Source of the DNA: Deltaproteobacteria bacterium RBG_16_54_11
Lineage (GTDB): Bacteria > Desulfobacterota > B13-G15 > RBG-16-54-18
Direction: 5' to 3'
Assembly: GCA_001797905.1 (NCBI GenBank)
Contig: MGQS01000025.1
Span: 266-14,539, forward strand
Length of the DNA stretch: 14,274 bases
Part shown: one piece after another, positions 1 to 6,109 of the stretch
Position numbering within the stretch: the stretch's first letter is position 1
Layout of the letters: each line of letters opens with the position of its first letter
Program-made: the position numbers and the translations under genes
The notes under the pieces: generated by a model
What the model was told of the DNA's origin: nothing
Database searches by the model: none
Seen by the model: the letters and a program-made list of their open reading frames with translations, nothing else

Positions 1-198
1 CCGGGGATCAAGGACCGCTGACCGCATCCGCTCCACAATCCGCTGCGGGGTAGGGAGGTCGGGATCTCCCACCCCCAAATCGATAAGATCCACCCCCTTG
101 GCCCTCAACGCGGACTTTCTGCGGTCCAGCTCCGCAAAGAGGTAAGGGGGCAGGGCTTGGAGCCGCTTCGCCATCTCAATTCTTCCACTGCCTTTCAT
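1..198 (-). CDS. dapL: LL-diaminopimelate aminotransferase-like class I/II aminotransferase (N-terminal part)
   Basis: The first 66 codons of a gene that runs off the left edge of the window. The visible protein contains LPPYLFAELDRRK (about residues 16-28) followed by GVDLIDLGVGDPDLPTP (about 35-51). This is the conserved N-terminus of the PLP-dependent aminotransferase group that includes the bacterial and archaeal LL-diaminopimelate aminotransferases. DapL makes LL-diaminopimelate from tetrahydrodipicolinate and glutamate in lysine and cell-wall synthesis. The PLP lysine and substrate-binding residues lie outside the window, so a related aspartate or alanine aminotransferase remains possible. 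I chose the ATG at 198-196 because an AGGAGG-type ribosome binding site sits about 4 nt upstream. The ATG at 174 has a weaker site, and the residues before it (ending RIEMAKRL) fit the family. The gene is divergent from pilB and shares its intergenic region. Confidence 0.75.
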   Translation of the reverse strand, partial: MKGSGRIEMAKRLQALPPYLFAELDRRKSALRAKGVDLIDLGVGDPDLPTPQRIVERMRSAVLDPR

Positions 199-220
199 TC
201 CGCCTCCTTCTTCTATGGAT

Positions 221-229
221 AGTATACCA
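221..229 (-). promoter_or_regulatory. Possible extended -10 promoter for the aminotransferase gene
   Basis: On the minus strand the sequence TGGTATACT is an extended -10 (TGn followed by TATACT, 5 of 6 to TATAAT). It would start transcription near 214, some 16 nt before the start codon at 198. No convincing -35 lies 17 nt upstream, which is tolerated for extended -10 promoters. Short AT-rich matches like this are common by chance, so this is tentative. Confidence 0.3.
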
Positions 230-269
230 GCGAATGCGGGCATCGAGATATAGGGAAAGATATATTACC

Positions 270-285
270 TGGCATGATAAATGCA
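270..285 (+). promoter_or_regulatory. Candidate sigma-54 (-24/-12) promoter for the pil operon
   Basis: The sequence TGGCATGATAAATGCA fits the RpoN consensus TGGCACGRNNNTTGCW with two mismatches. The invariant GG (271-272) and GC (283-284) have the exact required spacing. Transcription would start near 296 and leave a leader of about 157 nt before pilB. The operon encodes PilR, an enhancer-binding activator of sigma-54 RNA polymerase, so the promoter type fits its context. The -12 element lies in the left arm of the inverted repeat at 281-307. I could not recognise a PilR enhancer site upstream; the upstream space also contains the divergent aminotransferase start. Confidence 0.6.
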
Positions 286-307
286 TTTTAAATCAAGTAA
301 AATGCAT
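281..307. repeat. Perfect 10-bp inverted repeat overlapping the -12 element
   Basis: ATGCATTTTA (281-290) and TAAAATGCAT (298-307) are perfect reverse complements around a 7-nt spacer, followed by a run of seven A residues (308-314). The left arm contains the -12 GC of the sigma-54 promoter and the spacer contains its predicted start point. The stem is AT-rich and no T-run follows it on either strand, so it is not a good terminator. A binding site for a dimeric regulator is the more natural reading, but the binder is unknown. Confidence 0.55.
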
Positions 308-326
308 AAAAAAACATGATATAGTA

Positions 327-365
327 CCTGCCAAAGCTCCAAAAATGCAAGGGGGTTTAGGCAGG
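327..365 (+). promoter_or_regulatory. Leader stem-loop between the two pil promoters
   Basis: CCTGCCAAAGCTCC (327-340) can pair with GGGGTTTAGGCAGG (352-365). This gives 13 pairs with two G-U wobbles and one A-A mismatch around an 11-nt loop. The hairpin would lie in the leader of a transcript started at the sigma-54 promoter, but it is upstream of the sigma-70 start, so only one transcript type would carry it. No U-run follows on the plus strand, so it is not an intrinsic terminator for pil transcription. I do not recognise it as a known riboswitch class. Confidence 0.4.
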
Positions 366-375
366 GTGACAAATA

Positions 376-404
376 TTGACATATATACGGAAAGGTGATA
401 ACAT
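376..404 (+). promoter_or_regulatory. Sigma-70-type promoter upstream of pilB
   Basis: TTGACA (376-381, perfect -35) and TAACAT (399-404, 4 of 6 to TATAAT) are separated by exactly 17 nt. The predicted start is near 411, giving a leader of about 42 nt to the pilB ATG at 453. It lies downstream of the sigma-54 candidate, so the operon may have a basal promoter and an activated promoter in tandem. Confidence 0.6.
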
Positions 405-452
405 TACACAGCATAGTATCATACGCCTCTACAGGAGAAAGAAGATAGAATC

Positions 453-2141
453 ATGTCCTTAAGACTTGGCCAACTCCTCTTAAAGGCTGAGATCATAACC
501 GAGGAGCAGCTGAAGCAGGCCCAGGGCGAACAGAAGCTCAGGGGGCGAAATCTGAGCTCTATCTTGATAGAAATGGGATTCCTCTCGGAGGATGACCTCC
601 TCGCCTTCCTCCACAAGCGCTATGGGCTCCCCTCCATCAACCTCTCCGAGGTAGAATTAGACCCTAAGCTCGTGGGGTTAGTCGGGCCTGATTTCATGCA
701 TAAAAACCAGGTGGTCCCGGTTCGCAGGAGCGGTTCCACCCTCTATCTGGCCATAGTCGACCCCTTTAACGTCTCGGTCATCGATGACATCAAGTTCCGC
801 ACCGGATATCACATAGAGGCCATGGTGGCCTCTGAAACGAATATCAGGACCACCATAGAGAGACATCTCAATCCCACCGCTTCCATCGACGGGGCCCTCG
901 CCGACTTCGAGGACGAGGGGATGGAGGTGGTAAAGCAAGATGAGACCTTCGACCTCGGCGAGCTGGAAAAAACCGCGGAAGAGGCCCCTGTCGTAAAACT
1001 GGTCAACCTCATCCTGGCCGATGCCATCTCGAAAGGTGCCAGCGACATCCACATAGAGCCGTACGAAAAATTCATGCGGGTGCGGGAACGGATCGATGGG
1101 GTCCTCTACGAGGTGATGAGGCCCCCCATCCAGATGAAAAACGCCATTACCTCCCGTATCAAGATCATGTCCCAACTGGATATCGCCGAACGCCGCCTCC
1201 CCCAGGGCGGGCGTTTCCTGATCAGGATGCAGAATCGGGAGATGGACTTTCGGATTTCGCTCATTCCCACCCTCTTCGGTGAGAAGGTGGTCATGCGACT
1301 CCTCGATAAGACAAAACTCCAGCTCGATATGACTAAATTGGGCTTTGAACCCGAAGCCCTGGAGATATTCCACGGGGCCATCTATAAACCATATGGGATG
1401 ATCTTGGTCACCGGACCGACAGGGAGCGGGAAGACCACTACCCTCTACTCTGTCCTTTCCGAGCTGAACAAGGTCTCGGAAAATATCTGTACGGCTGAAG
1501 ATCCGATAGAGTTCAACATCCCCGGCGTCAACCAGGTTCAGATGCATGAGGCCATCGGACTGAATTTCGCCGCCTCTCTGAGAGAATTCTTGCGCCAGGA
1601 CCCTGATATCATCCTGGTGGGAGAGATCCGGGATCTGGAGACGGCTGAGATAGCGGTCAAGGCCGCCTTGACAGGTCATCTCGTTCTCAGCACGCTCCAT
1701 ACCAACGACGCCCCCAGCACCATCGGACGTCTGCTGGACATGGGGGTGGAACCGTTCCTCGTCGCCTCTTCTCTCATTGTGACGGTGGCCCAGCGATTGA
1801 TCCGCTGCATCTGCCCTGATTGCAAGGAACCCATCAACATGCCCCCAGAGGCGTTGGTGGACCTCGGTGTCCCTGAAGAGGAGATAGACGATTTCAAATG
1901 TTATAAGGGAAAGGGATGCGGCAAGTGCAGCAATATCGGGTATCGCGGCAGGTTGTCGTTGTTCGAGGTGATGCCCACGACGGATGAGATCCAGGAGTTG
2001 ACCCTCCGCAGGGCCGCCGCCAATGAGCTCAAGCGGGCGGCGATCCAGGCAGGGATGAGGACCTTGAGGCAAAGCGGGATCGCCAAGATCAAACAGGGGA
2101 TAACCACCATCGAAGAGGTGCTGCGGGTAACCGTCGATTAA
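453..2141 (+). CDS. pilB: Type IV pilus assembly (extension) ATPase PilB
   Basis: A cytoplasmic hexameric ATPase of the GspE/PilB family that powers pilus polymerisation through the platform protein PilC. It has 562 residues, the normal length. Residues 1-150 form an MshEN/T2SSE N-terminal domain with two 24-residue motifs (4-27 and 33-56), the first starting RLGQLLL. The ATPase core has Walker A GPTGSGKTT at 321-329, an Asp box around ENICTAEDPIE (343-353), Walker B with the catalytic glutamate in DIILVGEIRD (385-394), and a His box TGHLVLSTLHTND (407-419). Four cysteines in CxxC pairs (454/457 and 489/492) form the zinc site that separates PilB from PilT. The start is the only sensible ATG because RLG follows at once, but its AGGAG (433-437) is 15 nt away, so the ribosome binding site is weak. 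It is the first gene of the pil operon. Confidence 0.96.
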   Translation: MSLRLGQLLLKAEIITEEQLKQAQGEQKLRGRNLSSILIEMGFLSEDDLLAFLHKRYGLPSINLSEVELDPKLVGLVGPDFMHKNQVVPVRRSGSTLYLAIVDPFNVSVIDDIKFRTGYHIEAMVASETNIRTTIERHLNPTASIDGALADFEDEGMEVVKQDETFDLGELEKTAEEAPVVKLVNLILADAISKGASDIHIEPYEKFMRVRERIDGVLYEVMRPPIQMKNAITSRIKIMSQLDIAERRLPQGGRFLIRMQNREMDFRISLIPTLFGEKVVMRLLDKTKLQLDMTKLGFEPEALEIFHGAIYKPYGMILVTGPTGSGKTTTLYSVLSELNKVSENICTAEDPIEFNIPGVNQVQMHEAIGLNFAASLREFLRQDPDIILVGEIRDLETAEIAVKAALTGHLVLSTLHTNDAPSTIGRLLDMGVEPFLVASSLIVTVAQRLIRCICPDCKEPINMPPEALVDLGVPEEEIDDFKCYKGKGCGKCSNIGYRGRLSLFEVMPTTDEIQELTLRRAAANELKRAAIQAGMRTLRQSGIAKIKQGITTIEEVLRVTVD

Positions 2142-2161
2142 GCGCCACAAGGAAAACAGCC

Positions 2162-3244
2162 ATGCCCCTTGATCTCCAAGACCTGCTCAAGACGATGATT
2201 GAACATGACGCTACGGACCTCCATATTACCACCGGCACGCCTCCTCAGATCCGCGTCTACGGCCGCCTGGTCCCCTTAGAACTTCCCCCCTTAACCGGCG
2301 CCGACACCAAGAGGCTCGCGTACAGTGTGCTCACCGATGCCCAAAAACACCGGTTCGAGGAGGAGCACGAACTCGACTTCTCCTTTGGGATAAAGGGGTT
2401 GTCCAGGTTCAGGGGAAATCTCTTCTTCCAGAGGGGGGTGGTGGCCGCAGCCATCAGGTCCATACCCTATAAGATCAGGGGTTTTAAGGATCTCGGTCTC
2501 CCTGCTATTATCGAGGAGCTGATCAGGAGGCCCAAGGGTCTCGTCCTGGTCACGGGTCCGACCGGCTGCGGCAAATCCACTACTCAGGCAGCCATGATAG
2601 ATCAGATCAATGAGGAAAGAAACGCCCACATCATCACCATCGAGGACCCCATCGAATACCTCCACCCCCACAAGGGGTGCATCTTGAACCAGCGCGAGGT
2701 GAACTCCGACACCTTCAGCTTCACGGCGGCCTTGAAACATATCCTGCGCCAGGACCCCGATGTGGTCCTCCTCGGGGAGATGAGGGATCTGGAGACCATC
2801 GAGGCGGCCCTGACCATCGCCGAGACCGGACACCTCACCCTCGCCACCCTGCACACCAACTCCTGTACCGAGACCGTCAACAGGATTATCGACGTCTTCC
2901 CGCCGCACCAGCAGTCCCAGGTCAGGACCTTGCTCTCCTTTGTCCTGGAAGGCGTCCTCAGCCAACAGCTCCTGCCCAAGGCCAACGGGGCAGGGTTGGC
3001 CCTGGCCATGGAGATCCTGATCCCCAATTCGGCGATCCGCAACCTCATCAGGGAGGATAAGATCCATCAGATCTACGGGCAGATGCAGATAGGACAACTC
3101 AAGTTCGGCATGCAGACCATGAACCAGTCCCTCCTCGCCCTCTATGAGAGGGGAATGATCACCCTGAACGACGCCATGGGGAGAACCCCCAACTTAGAGG
3201 AGTTCCGACAGATGTTGGGGGAGACCGCAGAAAAGAAGAAATGA
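2162..3244 (+). CDS. pilT: Type IV pilus retraction ATPase PilT
   Basis: A cytoplasmic hexameric ATPase that drives pilus depolymerisation, and thereby twitching motility and DNA uptake in species that do these. It has 360 residues. The N-terminal PAS-like part begins LQDLLKTMIEHDATDLHI, typical of PilT. The core has Walker A GPTGCGKST (132-140), Asp box ITIEDPIEY (158-166), Walker B VVLLGEMRD with Glu206, His box TGHLTLATLHTN (222-233) and the PilT-specific C-terminal motif AIRNLIRE (291-298). It lacks the zinc cysteines of PilB, which separates it from extension ATPases. The cysteine in the Walker A loop, where serine is usual, is a small oddity. It starts 20 nt after pilB, with AAGGA (2149-2153) 8 nt from the ATG. 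PilU is an alternative, but AIRNLIRE and the single-copy position favour PilT. Confidence 0.95.
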   Translation: MPLDLQDLLKTMIEHDATDLHITTGTPPQIRVYGRLVPLELPPLTGADTKRLAYSVLTDAQKHRFEEEHELDFSFGIKGLSRFRGNLFFQRGVVAAAIRSIPYKIRGFKDLGLPAIIEELIRRPKGLVLVTGPTGCGKSTTQAAMIDQINEERNAHIITIEDPIEYLHPHKGCILNQREVNSDTFSFTAALKHILRQDPDVVLLGEMRDLETIEAALTIAETGHLTLATLHTNSCTETVNRIIDVFPPHQQSQVRTLLSFVLEGVLSQQLLPKANGAGLALAMEILIPNSAIRNLIREDKIHQIYGQMQIGQLKFGMQTMNQSLLALYERGMITLNDAMGRTPNLEEFRQMLGETAEKKK

Positions 3245-3264
3245 GGTAAGGAGAAGAAGTCATC

Positions 3265-4470
3265 ATGCCAAAGTACGCGTGGGAAGGCAGGGTCCCCCAA
3301 GGGGGGTTCCGCAAGGGCGAGCTCGAGGGGCCCAACGAGACGGCTGTCCGGGCCTACCTCAGACAGCAGCAGATCATCCCCACCAAGATCACCACCAAGG
3401 GGAAGGAGCTCAAGATCACCCTCCCGTTCATGAAAGGGAGGGTGAAGAAAAAGGCGCTCGCGATCTTCACCCGTCAGTTGGCCACCATGATCGACGCCGG
3501 GCTCCCGTTGGTCCAGTCCTTGGAGATACTGGCCCAGCAGGAGGAATCCGAGACCTTTCAGGAAATCATCAGAACGATAAAAAACGAGGTGGAGGCCGGG
3601 GCCACCTTGGCAGCGGCCCTACAGAAGCATCCCCGCGTCTTCGACAATATGTTCGTCAATTTAGTGGTGGCGGCGGAGCAGGCCGGCACCCTCGACGTCA
3701 TACTCGGCCGCCTGGCCACCCATATCGAAAAGATGGAGGCGTTGAAAAAGAAGGTCAAATCAGCCATGGTGTATCCCACAATGATTGTAACGGTGGCCGT
3801 CGGCGTCACCATCGTCCTGATGGTCTTCGTAGTCCCGGTCTTTGAGAAGCTCTTCGCGGGGATGGGGTCAAGCCTCCCCCTCCCCACCCAGATTGTCGTC
3901 AACATCAGCAAGATCTTCAAGAGCTATTTGCCTATCCTCATTATCCTCACCATAGTCGGGGTTGTTGCGTTGAGAAGATACTATAAAACGGAAAAGGGGA
4001 GGAGGACGGTCGACGGTCTCCTCCTGAAGGCCCCCGTCTTCGGGGAGCTCATCAGAAAGATAGCCGTCTCCCGGTTTGCCCGTACCTTGGCCACGCTGGT
4101 GACCAGCGGGGTGCCCATCCTGGAGTCACTCAATATCGTGGCCGGGGCTTCGGGAAACAAGGTGGTCGAAGAGGCCATCCTGAAAGGGCGCACGAGCATC
4201 AGTGAGGGGCAAACGATCTCTGAGCCGTTGACCGAGAGCGGCGTTTTCCCCGTTATGGTGACCCAGATGATCGCGGTAGGGGAAACCACCGGTTCCCTCG
4301 AACTCATGCTCACCAAGATCGCCGATTTCTATGACGACGAGGTAGATGTGGCCGTGGCCACGCTGAGTTCCATGCTCGAACCGGTGCTGATGATCTTCTT
4401 GGGCGTGATTGTCGGAGGGCTCGTCATCGCCATGTACCTGCCCATCTTCAAGATGGCCTCGGCCTTTTAG
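3265..4470 (+). CDS. pilC: Type IV pilus inner-membrane platform protein PilC
   Basis: The inner-membrane platform protein (GspF/PilC family) on which PilB and PilT act to move pilins into or out of the fibre. It has 401 residues, the usual size. The N-terminal YAWEGRVPQGG element is typical. Two homologous T2SSF halves follow, one beginning FTRQLATMIDAGLPL (68-82) and one beginning FARTLATLVTSGVPI (271-285). The second carries the conserved VGETTGSL (338-345). Hydrophobic membrane segments lie near 172-193, 221-237 and 372-396. It starts 20 nt after pilT, with AAGGAG (3248-3253) 11 nt upstream. It is the third gene of the pil operon, and 13 nt separate it from the proposed pilS start. Confidence 0.95.
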   Translation: MPKYAWEGRVPQGGFRKGELEGPNETAVRAYLRQQQIIPTKITTKGKELKITLPFMKGRVKKKALAIFTRQLATMIDAGLPLVQSLEILAQQEESETFQEIIRTIKNEVEAGATLAAALQKHPRVFDNMFVNLVVAAEQAGTLDVILGRLATHIEKMEALKKKVKSAMVYPTMIVTVAVGVTIVLMVFVVPVFEKLFAGMGSSLPLPTQIVVNISKIFKSYLPILIILTIVGVVALRRYYKTEKGRRTVDGLLLKAPVFGELIRKIAVSRFARTLATLVTSGVPILESLNIVAGASGNKVVEEAILKGRTSISEGQTISEPLTESGVFPVMVTQMIAVGETTGSLELMLTKIADFYDDEVDVAVATLSSMLEPVLMIFLGVIVGGLVIAMYLPIFKMASAF

Positions 4471-4483
4471 CCTGCGGGGAGAG

Positions 4484-6076
4484 ATGCAACAGCGGCTAAA
4501 AAAGCTGATCCTCTATCGACTCATCCTCACCACGGTAACCTTCCTCATGGGGTTGCTCTTTCAGCTACAGGGCATCTCCGCCATGTGGGGACCCTATGCC
4601 TTGTTCTATTTTCTCATCTTTCTCATCTATGCCACCACCATCATCTTTGCCCTCCTCATCCGGAAGGTCAAGGACGTCACGTTTATGATCTACGTCCAGA
4701 CAACGGCAGATGCCTTGATCATCACCGGGATCATCTACATCACCGGCGGCGGCTCGAGCGTCTTTTTTCCCCTCTACATCTTGGCAGTCCTGCAGGCCGG
4801 GGTCATGCTGGAAAAAAAAGGCGGGCTCATGGCGGCTTCTGTCTGCAGCATCTGCTATGGACTCCTCCTCAATATGGAATCCCTCTGGGTGATACCCTCC
4901 CTCTCCCCCCGCCTTCCCTATAACAGCGTCGTCATGCTCTACAAACTTTTTCTCGCCTTCTTGGCCTTCTATCTTTCCGGATACCTCACCGGCTATCTCG
5001 CCGAAGAGGCGCGCAGGAGGGGAGGGGAACTAACAAAAACAAAAGAGGATTACAGCCGGCTCGAGGCCTTCAACCGCGATGTCATCCAGAGCATGCAGAG
5101 CGGGCTAATGACCGTCAACCTGAAAGAGCGGATAAGCTTTTTGAACAAGGCGGGGGAAAAGATCCTCGGTATCGCGATCTCTCAATTCAGAGACCGCCTT
5201 ATACACGACCTATTCCGCGAACTCAAGGACAACGTTCACGAGGGGTTAAACTCCCGTACGGAGATCACCTTTGCGAAGCCAGACGGAGAGGAGATAAGGC
5301 TGGGGCTTTCCATCTCGTCCCTGAAGGATCACCGGGGGAATAAGGTAGGGCAGATCATCATCTTCCAGGACCTCACCCACATCAAGGAGATGGAAGAATC
5401 CATGAAGAAGTCGGAGATGATGGCTACTATCGGACAGCTGGCAGCCGGCATCGCCCATGAGATCCGCAACCCCCTGGCCTCTATCAGCGGCGCCATCCAG
5501 CTGCTCAAAGAGGAAAAGGAGGCGGGTGAGAGCACGCAACGGTTGATGGAGATTATCCTTGCAGAATCGGGCCGTCTGAATCGCCTCATCACCGATTTCC
5601 TCCTCTATGCCCAGCCCCCGAAGCTCAATAAGAAGAAGGTGGATATCGGCACCCTCGTGGATAACACCCTGGAGGTCTTCTCCCGCTCTCCCCAATGGAC
5701 CAAGGGAATAACGTTGGCCAAGCGCATGGAGCCGAATATAACCATTTCCGCCGACCCCCAACAACTCGAACAGGTCCTGTGGAACCTTTTTATCAACGCC
5801 GTCGACGCCATGGGGGGAAAGGGCATGCTGGAGGTAAAGGTCCACAAGGAGGGGAAGGGGCGCATGGTAACGCTCGCCGTCTCGGACACAGGCAAGGGGA
5901 TCTCTGCGAAGGATATCAATAAGATCTTCGATCCCTTCTTCACCACCAAAGAGGGGGGATCGGGGCTTGGGCTCTCCATCGTACATAAGATAGTAGAAAT
6001 CCATGGAGGGCATATATCAGCGGAGAGCAGGCCTCATCACGGCACCACGTTTACGCTTACCTTACCGGCCTCATAA
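4484..6076 (+). CDS. pilS: Membrane sensor histidine kinase PilS (NtrB-like)
   Basis: A sensor kinase that phosphorylates PilR. With the start at 4484 it has 530 residues. About six hydrophobic segments fill residues 8-172, the multi-pass sensor type known for PilS. A PAS domain follows at about 190-300, beginning with FNRDVIQSMQSGLMTV. The kinase core has the H-box AHEIRNPLASI (His325), N-box NLFINAVDAM (434-443), G1 box SDTGKGI (467-473) and G2 box GSGLGLSIV (492-500). The frame stays open upstream to an ATG at 4409. I reject that start because it would overlap the conserved end of pilC by 62 nt and add a Ser/Pro-rich tail unlike a kinase N-terminus. The chosen ATG has GGGGA only 3 nt upstream, so translation may depend on coupling to pilC. 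Its position directly before pilR supports the name. Confidence 0.92.
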   Translation: MQQRLKKLILYRLILTTVTFLMGLLFQLQGISAMWGPYALFYFLIFLIYATTIIFALLIRKVKDVTFMIYVQTTADALIITGIIYITGGGSSVFFPLYILAVLQAGVMLEKKGGLMAASVCSICYGLLLNMESLWVIPSLSPRLPYNSVVMLYKLFLAFLAFYLSGYLTGYLAEEARRRGGELTKTKEDYSRLEAFNRDVIQSMQSGLMTVNLKERISFLNKAGEKILGIAISQFRDRLIHDLFRELKDNVHEGLNSRTEITFAKPDGEEIRLGLSISSLKDHRGNKVGQIIIFQDLTHIKEMEESMKKSEMMATIGQLAAGIAHEIRNPLASISGAIQLLKEEKEAGESTQRLMEIILAESGRLNRLITDFLLYAQPPKLNKKKVDIGTLVDNTLEVFSRSPQWTKGITLAKRMEPNITISADPQQLEQVLWNLFINAVDAMGGKGMLEVKVHKEGKGRMVTLAVSDTGKGISAKDINKIFDPFFTTKEGGSGLGLSIVHKIVEIHGGHISAESRPHHGTTFTLTLPAS

Positions 6077-6087
6077 CGGTTTAAGGA

Positions 6088-6103
6088 TTCTCCTTTCGGA
6101 GGA
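6088..6103 (+). promoter_or_regulatory. Hairpin covering the pilR ribosome binding site
   Basis: TTCTCC (6088-6093) pairs with GGAGGA (6098-6103) as six pairs (one G-U) around a TTTC loop. The right arm contains the entire GGAGG (6098-6102) that serves the pilR ATG at 6110, at the ideal spacing of 7 nt. The structure would reduce pilR translation unless it is opened, for example by ribosomes finishing pilS, whose stop lies at 6074-6076. The pairing is seen directly; a regulatory role is inference. Confidence 0.45.
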
Positions 6104-6109
6104 ACGGAT

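Noticed and set aside
281..314. The inverted repeat plus A-run as an intrinsic terminator
   Set aside because: The stem is AT-rich. On the plus strand it is followed by A, not T, and on the minus strand the T-run precedes the stem.
296..452. A cyclic-di-GMP (GEMM) riboswitch in the pilB leader
   Set aside because: Such riboswitches occur before pilus genes in related bacteria, so I looked for the conserved core segments. The leader lacks them, and the stem-loop at 327-365 does not match their layout.
678..2150. A 490-codon open frame on the minus strand opposite pilB
   Set aside because: It is antisense to a complete, well conserved pilB. Its translation has odd His/Asp/Gly/Leu-rich composition with no known domain; it results from the GC-biased codon use of pilB.
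2291..3097. A 268-codon open frame opposite pilT, with similar long antisense frames at 5246-6013 (opposite pilS) and 6365-7261 (opposite pilR)
   Set aside because: Each lies entirely within a conserved gene and has no plausible domain or ribosome site. They are shadows of codon bias.
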